Part shown: piece by piece, positions 1 to 5,588 of the stretch
How positions within the stretch are numbered: the stretch's first letter is position 1
Layout: each line of letters begins with the position of its first letter
Notes under the pieces: generated by a model
The model's input: only the letters and a program-made list of their open reading frames with translations
Database searches by the model: none
Told to the model about the DNA's origin: nothing
Translations under genes and position numbers: made by a program
Source: SFTH01 sp963643985
Lineage (GTDB): Bacteria > Bacillota > Clostridia > Christensenellales > Aristaeellaceae
Length of the DNA stretch: 15,028 nt
Assembly: GCA_963643985.1 (NCBI GenBank)
Contig: CAVINP010000044.1
Location: 1-15,028, forward strand
Direction: 5' to 3'

Positions 1-31
1 CCTCTGACCTGTCTCGCTTTTGGATTAGAGA

Positions 32-359
32 TCAGAAGATTGAAGATTCAAGATTGACCCACAAAGCGGGGCGCACGCAAACATCATCGCGGAAGACTCT
101 GATGCCGGAGAGCGAGCCGTCGGAGATGACGCAGGCGGCTTCATCCTGAGGGGTGCCGGGCGAACGGAGCCACCACCACCCGGCGTACTCGCCGTCCGCA
201 GTCTTGTTTTCATCTGATGTCCATGCACCCCGGGCTTCGGCATAGTCCGTCGGTGAAACGCGTGATTCCACATTGTCACCATTTTCCCACATTACACCCA
301 GATACCAGTTCGCTTCCGCATAACTCAAGAGAAAAATCCTGTCCTGCGTATCGTTGCCG
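32..359 (-). CDS. DUF6273 domain protein, C-terminal fragment (cut by assembly gap)
   Basis: About 108 residues are readable in one frame from the gap edge to a TGA stop at 34..32. They carry the end of a DUF6273 domain: the DRIFLLSYAEAN block, the SRVSPTDYA block, WWLRSPG, and the closing VCVRPALWVNLE followed by four residues and the stop. All of these blocks recur in the neighbouring gene at 370-1589, so the two are paralogs in the same orientation. The N-terminal two thirds, including signal peptide and start, is missing into the N run. Function of DUF6273 is not established; the neighbour suggests an exported protein. The fragment is either the tail of a tandem upstream-facing copy or a mis-scaffolded allele of the same gene. 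Confidence 0.75.
45..83 (+). repeat. 39-bp direct repeat, copy 1 (copy 2 at 370-408)
   Basis: Positions 45-83 and 370-408 are identical. The block encodes the end of the DUF6273 domain (VRPALWVNLE, minus strand). The second copy starts exactly at the right edge of the N run, so the assembly break coincides with this repeat. Confidence 0.9.
312..359 (+). repeat. 48-bp direct repeat, copy 1 (copy 2 at 643-690)
   Basis: Positions 312-359 and 643-690 are identical and encode the DRIFLLSYAEA block on the minus strand. Copy 1 ends exactly at the left edge of the N run. A further 38-bp identical block lies at 240-277 and 571-608 (SRVSPTDYA region). Confidence 0.9.
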
Positions 360-369
360 NNNNNNNNNN
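360..369. other. Assembly gap (10 N)
   Basis: Ten consecutive N. Both flanks are sequences that also occur elsewhere in the window in the paralogous copy, so the gap is a repeat-induced break. Ten N is likely a placeholder, so the true distance is unknown. Confidence 0.95.
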
Positions 370-1589
370 GATTCAAGATTGACCCACAAAGCGGGGCGCA
401 CGCAAACAATATCGCCGATGACATCGCCGCCGCAGAGCGAGTCGTCGACGGCAGCGGCAATACTCTGACACCAGCCGGGCGAACGGAGCCACCAAGCCCC
501 GGCATACTCGCCGTCTTCGGTCCTGTAGTCCATGTCGTAGTCATCTACTGTCTCTGCTCCCTGAGTTTTTGCATAGTCCGTCGGTGAAACGCGTGATTCC
601 ACATTGTCGTAATTTTCCAATGTTACATTCAGATACCCGTTTGCTTCCGCATAACTCAAGAGAAAAATCCTGTCCTGCGTATCGTTGCCGCCGTCCGCAT
701 TCCACTCGCCGTAGCACTGGCTTTGGCTGTTGTCCACATCCGTAAGCAGTATCGCCGATTGCTCATCCTCGGTAAATGCTTCGTTGATGAACGTTTCGTT
801 CAGCCATGCGCGCAGCGTGCAATTCTCCCAAGTGATATCTTCATACTCTTTGTTGTACCGCTGGGCGTCCAGGCCGTATCTGCTCAGCAGCAGTGCCCTG
901 TCGCCGTCCACATCCAGCACCAGCCACTCGATCGGCGTATCGTCATCTCCGTCCGCCGTCTGCAGATATGTGCCGAATGGGATATAAGCACCGACCTTAA
1001 CCGTTTGAGGCTCGGGCGTTGCCGTCACCTCCGGCAGCCTTTCGCGCAGGCTCAGTTTTCTGTCCCGCGCGTCCACGAAGCGCAGGCACTTGTCGTAGTA
1101 TTCCATGGCGGCATAGCCGTCGCCCTCGGCTTCCAGCTTGCGAGCCATGACGTAGCTGTACAGTTCCTCCGTGGTGCCGAAGGCGTTGAGGCCGTATGAT
1201 CTCAGTTCGCTGCCGTCCTCGATATACGCGCGGAATTCTTCGTAGGAGGAACTCGTATTCAGATCCTCCGCCTCCAGCAGCGCGGCATCGTACTCGCCCG
1301 TTTCCAGAAGGCGCATGGCGTTGGCGTAAACCTCAAACTCGGCTGCATACTGCCCGATGCGACCGTTCCATTGGATCTGTTTGTATGTCTTTTCGATCAG
1401 ATCCCCGGGCTTGTATGCCGTATTTTTCCCATTCTCTATGATTACGACAATCTCTCCCGTGCCGTAGGTGCGCAGAAATTCGCTGAGCTTGTTAAGTTCT
1501 GCCAGATACTCTTCATTCCATTCATCCGCCATGGCGCATATGGGAAGCAGACACAGCACCAGCAGCACACACAGAATTCGCTATAACAT
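370..1589 (-). CDS. Exported DUF6273 domain protein, in-frame TAG at codon 3, 3' end in gap
   Basis: The frame runs from an ATG at 1589..1587 to the gap, about 406 codons, lacking only the last few residues judged by the copy at 32-359. Codon 3 (1583..1581) is TAG; the codons after it read RILCVLLVLCLL then PICAMA, a textbook lipophilic signal peptide core with cleavage after AMA near residue 21. A GTG at 1568..1566 could restart but would lose the basic n-region. Residues about 25-185 are acidic and helical, with a TPR-like stretch around residues 80-180. A linker (TATPEPQ) leads to a DUF6273 domain from about 197 to the end, with the motifs WLVLDVDGDRALLLSR, WENCTLRAWLNETF, WWLRSPG and VCVRPALWV. 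SD GGAGGG (1596-1601) and promoter lie correctly placed for the ATG, so the ATG is the native start. The TAG is a nonsense mutation, sequencing error or suppressed codon. Molecular function unknown. Confidence 0.75.
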
Positions 1590-1625
1590 CTTACGCCCTC
1601 CGTCTCCGTAAATATCTTTTCTTCC

Positions 1626-1654
1626 ATTATAGAATAAATCGGCACAGATGTAAA
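1626..1654 (-). promoter_or_regulatory. Sigma-A type promoter of the DUF6273 gene
   Basis: On the minus strand a TTTACA -35 box (1654..1649) and a perfect TATAAT -10 box (1631..1626) are separated by 17 bp. The predicted transcript starts near 1619 and reaches the SD GGAGGG about 20 nt later. Confidence 0.8.
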
Positions 1655-1733
1655 GCTTTCGTATCAAACATTGTTGCAATTTTCATCCAATTCCCGCCGC
1701 CGAGCGCGCAGCGGACACCGGAGCGCACCAAAA

Positions 1734-1763
1734 AGTCGGCTTTTCCATTCGGATCTGCCGACT
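1734..1763 (-). terminator. Intrinsic terminator of the ireB-ruvX operon
   Basis: On the minus strand AGTCGGC (1763..1757) pairs with GCCGACT (1740..1734) over a 16-nt loop, followed by a run of T (1734..1730). It lies 39 nt past the ruvX::yrzB stop. Confidence 0.7.
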
Positions 1764-1801
1764 CTGTTTATGTTGTTTGTGCAATTACTGCCGATGTGAA
1801 C

Positions 1802-2569
1802 TTATTCGTCTGCTTCGGCCAGCTCAAGATACTTCTCGTAGACCGAATTGAGCTCTTCCTCGGATTCGATGGTGGTATACACGTCGTTGCCGTCCTCATC
1901 CTGAATGATGCGCATGATGACCAGTTCGTCTTCCTCTACATCCTCCAGCGGCTCGACCGGCACGAGGCAGATGTAGACGCCGCCGTTATGCTCCAGCGTC
2001 ATCAGGTGCTCAAAGCGCACGTCGTTGCCGTCCTCGTCCACAAGTTCCACGATGTTTTCCGCGTCCAGTTCCATGTCCTGGTTGTTGAAATCTTCGTTCA
2101 TATGCCAGACCTCACTTTGAAACAGTTTTTTTATTCCGTCTTTGGATCGCTCGGCTTCCTTCCAGCCGCCCGAATCCAGAAAGGATTGCAATATATAGGT
2201 CGCAGCCAGCTTGTCCACGACCTGCTTGCGCTTGGAGCGCCGCATGTCGGCCTGCAGCAGCACGTCTGTGGCCAGCTTTGTGGTCAGTCTTTCGTCCTGA
2301 AAGCGCACCTCAAAGCCGAGTTTGGCAAGCTCATCCGCCATTCTGCGCACGCGCCCGGCCTGAAAGCCTTCGCTGCCGTTCATGTTCAGCGGCAGGCCAC
2401 AGAGTATGTGCGTCGTGCCGTACCGGCCGCACAATTCCCGCACGCGTGCGAGATCCTTTTGCAGACCGCTGCAGAATATGGTTTCCACGCCCTGCGCCGT
2501 CAGATCAAGCGGATCGGAAACCGCCACGCCGATGCGTCGCTCACCAACGTCCAGACAGATTACGCGCAT
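1802..2569 (-). CDS. ruvX: RuvX/YqgF nuclease fused to YrzB-like DUF1292 domain
   Basis: 255 residues, against about 140-150 for ordinary RuvX (YqgF/YrrK). Residues 1-145 are a complete RuvX RNase H-like fold: LDVGERRIGVAVSD with D7, the CGLPLNMNG loop at 57-65, QDERLTT with E93, and VVDKLAA with D119, the usual acidic catalytic set. The family processes the 5' end of pre-16S rRNA and/or resolves Holliday junctions. Residues 157-255 are an acidic DUF1292 (YrzB) domain of unknown function; in Bacillota this is normally a separate gene next to ruvX. The junction is an A7 run (2132..2126) followed by an SD and an internal ATG (2101..2099), suggesting a recent fusion, a frameshift, or an assembly indel. 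The start ATG follows the upstream stop by 3 nt (TGACGCATG), with the SD AAGGTGG inside the end of that gene, so translation is probably coupled. Confidence 0.88.
   Translation of the reverse strand: MRVICLDVGERRIGVAVSDPLDLTAQGVETIFCSGLQKDLARVRELCGRYGTTHILCGLPLNMNGSEGFQAGRVRRMADELAKLGFEVRFQDERLTTKLATDVLLQADMRRSKRKQVVDKLAATYILQSFLDSGGWKEAERSKDGIKKLFQSEVWHMNEDFNNQDMELDAENIVELVDEDGNDVRFEHLMTLEHNGGVYICLVPVEPLEDVEEDELVIMRIIQDEDGNDVYTTIESEEELNSVYEKYLELAEADE
2099..2113 (-). promoter_or_regulatory. Internal ribosome binding site and start for a stand-alone YrzB/DUF1292
   Basis: On the minus strand GTGAGG (2115..2110) precedes ATG (2101..2099) by 8 nt, inside the fused ruvX::yrzB frame. It would produce a 99-residue protein starting MNEDFNNQ, the normal size and start of a YrzB-like protein. 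Confidence 0.6.
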
Positions 2570-2572
2570 GCG

Positions 2573-3517
2573 TCACACCACCTTGATGCAGAATTGCGGA
2601 CAGACACGCGCACAGTAGCCGCAGAAGATGCACCTGCTGCCGTCGACCTGCGCATGACCGTCTACGATGGAAATTGCCTTTTGGCTGCAACGGGCCGCAC
2701 AGCGTCCGCAGCCCTCGCAGTAGTCGTGCACCATCACCGAGCGTCGACGGTGATGCAGCGCGTTCATCCGATCCTCGGCATCCTCCAAACCTTCGACGAT
2801 GGCCACGTTGGCATCGATCTCCTCGATGGACTGCATGCCCACTGCGACCGAATCGATCAGCGGGGAGGTAAGTGCGTAGTGCATGGCTTCGATGCTGTTT
2901 TGTATCAGGTGACCGCCGCCAAGGGGCTTCATGGCAAATATGCCGATGCCGAACTCCCGCGCATGCGCGATGGCTCTTTCCATATCCTCGCGTGTGCCGT
3001 CCTGTATGCCGATACCGCCGACGTTGATCAACGGATGAATGACGCGTATCTGAGGAAAGCGCGGCGCTGCCTGAACGCAGCCGCTGTAGTGCGTGCTCAC
3101 GCCCACGGCCCCGATGTGCCCGCGACGGCGCATCTCGTCCAAAAAAACGAGCGCCTCTTCATGACCGCGCAGGGTATAGAGCGACTCCTGCTCGTGCAAC
3201 ATAAAGAGGTCGATATAATCGCGCCCCAGACCCCGAAAGGCGCGCTCAAGCGCGGCCTGAGCGGTTTCTCGGTCGTAGCAGTAGGCTTTCGTGCTGATGA
3301 CATAGTCCGGTGCATCCTTGAGCGCCAGGCGGATGTGCGGATAGTTCGCGTACAGGTCTGCCGTGTCCAGAAAGCGCACACCGCGCTCATAGGCATGCAC
3401 CAGCAGACGTGCACCGTCCTGCACCGTCATGTTCTTTTGCAGGGGAGAAAGGGTGAGCGTGCCGAAACAGAGCTTGGTCACGGTCAGGCCCGAAGAACCC
3501 AGGGTCACGCTTTGCAT
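2573..3517 (-). CDS. Aldo/keto reductase with C-terminal 2x[4Fe-4S] ferredoxin domain
   Basis: 314 residues. Residues 1-255 form the aldo/keto reductase barrel. The catalytic tetrad is readable as D51 and Y56 (in FLDTADLYANY), K77 (STKAYCYD) and H108 (MLHEQE). Phosphate-binding segments such as AMKPLGGGH and GMQSIEEID follow. Residues 264-314 carry two ferredoxin motifs, C267-C270-C273-C277 and C296-C299-C302-C306, for two [4Fe-4S] clusters. This architecture is known in anaerobes, where electrons may pass between ferredoxin and a carbonyl substrate; the substrate here cannot be named. The start overlaps the ireB stop (TAATG), implying coupling. The gene sits between ireB and ruvX, which are usually direct neighbours, so it appears to be an insertion into a conserved operon. 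Confidence 0.92.
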   Translation of the reverse strand: MQSVTLGSSGLTVTKLCFGTLTLSPLQKNMTVQDGARLLVHAYERGVRFLDTADLYANYPHIRLALKDAPDYVISTKAYCYDRETAQAALERAFRGLGRDYIDLFMLHEQESLYTLRGHEEALVFLDEMRRRGHIGAVGVSTHYSGCVQAAPRFPQIRVIHPLINVGGIGIQDGTREDMERAIAHAREFGIGIFAMKPLGGGHLIQNSIEAMHYALTSPLIDSVAVGMQSIEEIDANVAIVEGLEDAEDRMNALHHRRRSVMVHDYCEGCGRCAARCSQKAISIVDGHAQVDGSRCIFCGYCARVCPQFCIKVV

Positions 3518-3783
3518 TATTTTTTGTCGTGCTCCACCACGTAGAAGCGCACAAACTCCTCCAGCAATTCATCGCGCTCCAGCCTGCGAATCATCGAGCG
3601 GGCGTTGTTGTAGCTGGTGATGTAGGTCGGATCGCCGGAGATGATGTAGCCCACGAGCTGCAGAATGGGATCATGCCCCTTGGCCTTCAACGCCTGATAC
3701 ACGTATTCGATGATCTCAGCGGCGGACTCGGGTGTATTTACGGGCAGCTTGAAATTCTGCGTTTCGTCCAGTCTGTTGTTCAT
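3517..3783 (-). CDS. ireB: IreB family regulatory phosphoprotein (UPF0297/YrzL)
   Basis: 88 residues, the normal family length. The signature segments ALKAKGHDPI, LVGYIISGDPTYI and ARSMIRRLERDELLEE are all present, and the N-terminal DET motif (T8) corresponds to the region phosphorylated by the Ser/Thr kinase IreK in Enterococcus (family knowledge). The role there is negative control of cephalosporin tolerance; in this organism it is inferred only. The ATG at 3783 was chosen over longer extensions because an SD (GAAAGGCGG) lies directly upstream and the promoter -10 lies at 3821-3826. First gene of the operon with the aldo/keto reductase and ruvX. The usual upstream neighbour alaS is not here. 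Confidence 0.93.
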   Translation of the reverse strand: MNNRLDETQNFKLPVNTPESAAEIIEYVYQALKAKGHDPILQLVGYIISGDPTYITSYNNARSMIRRLERDELLEEFVRFYVVEHDKK

Positions 3784-3820
3784 GGTACACCGCCTTTCCG
3801 TATAACACATATACGTTTTT

Positions 3821-3849
3821 AGTATAACATATCCGGGACAAAAGTTCAA
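3821..3849 (-). promoter_or_regulatory. Promoter of the ireB operon
   Basis: On the minus strand a TTGAAC -35 (3849..3844) and a TATACT -10 (3826..3821) are 17 bp apart, giving a leader of about 30 nt before the ireB start. Confidence 0.8.
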
Positions 3850-4113
3850 TCTTTTTTTAGACGCAGAATACTCCGCCTTTGTTCCGACCCAAGCGGACAA
3901 TTTTTTAAGCGTATGAGCGGTCGTTTTGCCGTAACGAGCGGGAAAAACCTGCTGAAAATACAATTATATGTACTTTTTGAACGGTTACCCGGTGGAAAGA
4001 ATGTTTCAGCGCAGAACATTGTCCGCAAATTACGGACAATGTTCTGTTAAATCACGTCAAAACAGCCCAAAAACGAAGAGTGTTGAACGCATATATAATA
4101 AATCGACATAGAT
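3850..4113. other. Intergenic region between divergent ireB and response regulator genes
   Basis: About 310 bases without a credible gene lie between the ireB promoter and the regulator start. It is AT-richer than its surroundings, with several T and A runs. The only clear structure is the inverted repeat at 4012-4046. Short frames here lack SD sequences and recognisable protein content. Confidence 0.6.
4012..4046. repeat. Perfect 14-bp inverted repeat, 7-nt spacer
   Basis: CAGAACATTGTCCG (4012-4025) and its exact reverse complement (4033-4046) flank CAAATTA. No T run follows on either strand, so it is not a standard intrinsic terminator. It lies 116 bp before the response regulator start. 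An operator for a dimeric regulator or an RNA hairpin are both possible. Confidence 0.85.
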
Positions 4114-4141
4114 TTGACATATCTTTTTGTTATCCTATGTA
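4114..4141 (+). promoter_or_regulatory. Possible promoter of the response regulator gene
   Basis: A consensus TTGACA (4114-4119) is followed after 16 bp by TATGTA (4136-4141). Transcription would start next to the SD at 4149, leaving a very short leader, so a different promoter upstream (a TATAAT occurs at 4094-4099, without a good -35) cannot be excluded. Confidence 0.4.
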
Positions 4142-4161
4142 CAATGACAGGAGGTGATGAT

Positions 4162-4872
4162 ATGGAGGCGAGACAGGGAGGATACCGTGTGCTGGTGGCC
4201 GACGATGACCTGAACGTCCATCGCGCACTGGATGCCGGTTTTCGCAAGGAATCCTATCAGATGATATCGGCCTACGACGGTGACGAGGCGATGGAAGCGA
4301 TTCGCAGACTTCGCCCGGATATCGTTGTGCTGGATGTGATGATGCCCAAGAAGGACGGGCTGATGGTTTTGCGTGAGACGCGCAAGGAATCCAACGTACC
4401 GATTATTATGCTCAGCGCGAAGGCGGACGAGTTTGACCGTCTGCTGGGTCTGGAACTGGGCGCGGATGACTATATCGCCAAGCCTTACAGCGTGCGTGAG
4501 GTCGTGGCCCGCGTCAAGGCCGTGCTGCGCCGCATACATGAAACAACCGAACCGATGCGCACTTCGCATCTGGTTGCCGCAAATCTGGATATAGATATGA
4601 ATGCCTATGTCATCAAGCTTGACGGTCAGGTGATACCGTGCACCCCCAAGGAGACGGAGATCATCTGGGCATTGGCAAGCAACCCTGGCATGGTCTTCAG
4701 CAGAGAACACCTGCTGCAGAGCATCTGGGGCTATGACTATCTGGGCGATACCCGCGCCGTGGACAGCCATATCAAGCGCATCCGCGCGAAATTGTGCAAA
4801 AAGGGCAACGGCTGGGATATCCGCACCGTATGGGGTGTGGGCTACCGGTTCGAAATCGACGACGAACTTTAA
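4162..4872 (+). CDS. OmpR/PhoB-family response regulator
   Basis: 236 residues, typical for the family. Receiver domain about 8-125: acidic pocket ADDD (13-16), phospho-acceptor D58 in VVLDVMMP, S85 and K107 (AKPYS). Winged-helix DNA-binding domain about 134-232 with TPKETEIIWALASN, FSREHLLQSIWGYDY, TRAVDSHIKRIRAKL and the closing VWGVGYRF. It should bind direct repeats upstream of its targets once phosphorylated. The ATG at 4162 was chosen because a near-perfect SD (AGGAGGTGAT, 4149-4158) lies in front; an upstream TTG in frame has none. No classical cognate kinase is adjacent; the hybrid kinase at 5589 is the nearest, beyond a terminator and the ACT gene. Confidence 0.94.
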   Translation: MEARQGGYRVLVADDDLNVHRALDAGFRKESYQMISAYDGDEAMEAIRRLRPDIVVLDVMMPKKDGLMVLRETRKESNVPIIMLSAKADEFDRLLGLELGADDYIAKPYSVREVVARVKAVLRRIHETTEPMRTSHLVAANLDIDMNAYVIKLDGQVIPCTPKETEIIWALASNPGMVFSREHLLQSIWGYDYLGDTRAVDSHIKRIRAKLCKKGNGWDIRTVWGVGYRFEIDDEL

Positions 4873-4887
4873 AGGACATATGGATCG

Positions 4888-4917
4888 GGGCGCAGTGGCA
4901 ACATTGCGCCCTTTTTT
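4888..4917 (+). terminator. Intrinsic terminator after the response regulator
   Basis: GGGCGCAGTG (4888-4897) pairs with CATTGCGCCC (4902-4911), with one G-T wobble, around a GCAA tetraloop (4898-4901). Six T follow (4912-4917). Confidence 0.92.
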
Positions 4918-4918
4918 A

Positions 4919-4965
4919 GGGTGTGTTTCTAAAATTGCAGCTTAAGGAATTTAGAAACACACTCC
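4919..4965. mobile_element. 47-bp MITE-like element (deleted relative of the 9030-9189 element)
   Basis: Terminal inverted repeats GGGTGTGTTTCTAAAATT (4919-4936) and, in reverse complement at the other end, GGAGTGTGTTTCTAAATT (4948-4965). Read on the minus strand, its inner part TTCCTTAAGCTGCAATTT matches TTCCCTAAGCTTCAATTT next to the left end of the 160-bp element at 9030-9189. It encodes nothing and would fold into a long hairpin in RNA. No target duplication is evident. Confidence 0.7.
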
Positions 4966-4978
4966 AGGAGTTGTGAGC

Positions 4979-5347
4979 ATGAAAATACAGATACTGCCCG
5001 AGACATTCACGGTCTGCAGGCTCAGCGACTGCTCCCGCATTGACCTGAGCGTGCCGTATACCTTTGTCGCCCGTACGGATGAGGAAATTTCGCTCGTCTG
5101 TCCGTCCGAGCGCGTACCCGACAACATCCTTATCCGCGAGGACGGCTGGCGCTGCCTTCGCATCGCGGGAACGCTCGATTTTTCACTGGTCGGCATACTG
5201 GCCCGTATCGCGCAAATTCTGGCCGGGGCCGGCGTACCGATCTTTGCGGTCTCCACCTACAACACGGACTACATTCTCCTGAAGTCAGAAAAGTTACAGG
5301 AAGCGGTGATGGCTCTGGCTGCTGCCGGCTACGACATGGAATGCTGA
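4979..5347 (+). CDS. Small ACT-domain protein
   Basis: 122 residues, soluble. The N-terminal half contains the paired segments SVPYTFVARTDEEISLVCP and EDGWRCLRIAGTL; residues about 62-120 form an ACT domain (DFSLVGILARIAQILAGAGV then IFAVSTYNTDYILL). Proteins of this size and pattern belong to the CASTOR/ACT_7-like group, presumed to bind amino acids; the ligand is unknown. The start is ATG 4979, with AGGAG at 4966-4970, 8 nt upstream. The SD begins directly after the 47-bp MITE, so the element separates this gene from the terminator of the regulator. No terminator is visible downstream, so some read-through toward the kinase at 5589 is possible. Confidence 0.85.
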   Translation: MKIQILPETFTVCRLSDCSRIDLSVPYTFVARTDEEISLVCPSERVPDNILIREDGWRCLRIAGTLDFSLVGILARIAQILAGAGVPIFAVSTYNTDYILLKSEKLQEAVMALAAAGYDMEC

Positions 5348-5548
5348 TATGCCGGACGTTACACTCTTTTACGTGAGAAAGCAGTCGGGCGAAACAGCAA
5401 TGTAACTATTGCGAAGAATACATGTAAGCAGTTCAAGACAAAGTTTCTATCCGAAAAGTACAAAATAAATGTCAAGACCGAAAATAATCCGCTCAAAAAG
5501 TGCCATTGTGTGAAAATAGAGGTTGTAATTTACCGAAAAATGGTGTAT

Positions 5549-5554
5549 TATAAT
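5549..5554 (+). promoter_or_regulatory. Probable -10 box of the kinase / HD-GYP operon
   Basis: A perfect TATAAT lies 34 nt before the GTG start. The only -35 candidate, TTGTAA at 5523-5528, is 20 bp away, so the promoter may be weak or activator-dependent. The region 5348-5548 otherwise holds no gene, terminator or recognisable riboswitch; GTTACA (5358-5363) and TGTAAC (5401-5406) could pair across 37 nt. Confidence 0.5.
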
Positions 5555-5588
5555 ATCAGCTGGGTGTGTTACGCCAAACTGAAAGGGT

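Noticed and set aside
32..760. Diversity-generating retroelement variable region
   Set aside because: Altered codons resemble one, but there are codon indels, silent C/T changes, no template repeat and no reverse transcriptase in the window. Kept only as a hypothesis to test under findings.
1796..3544. 582-codon open frame on the plus strand
   Set aside because: It is antisense to ruvX, the aldo/keto reductase and ireB, which are clear family members. Its translation is rich in His, Val and Ala with no recognisable domain, typical of a shadow frame.
3866..3915. Plus-strand terminator-like TCCGC/GCGGA hairpin before a T run
   Set aside because: The stem is only five pairs and no plus-strand gene precedes it.
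5348..5588. c-di-GMP riboswitch ahead of the kinase / HD-GYP operon
   Set aside because: The location is attractive, but I see none of the conserved GEMM-I or GEMM-II core sequence or helices; only a weak GTTACA/TGTAAC pairing.
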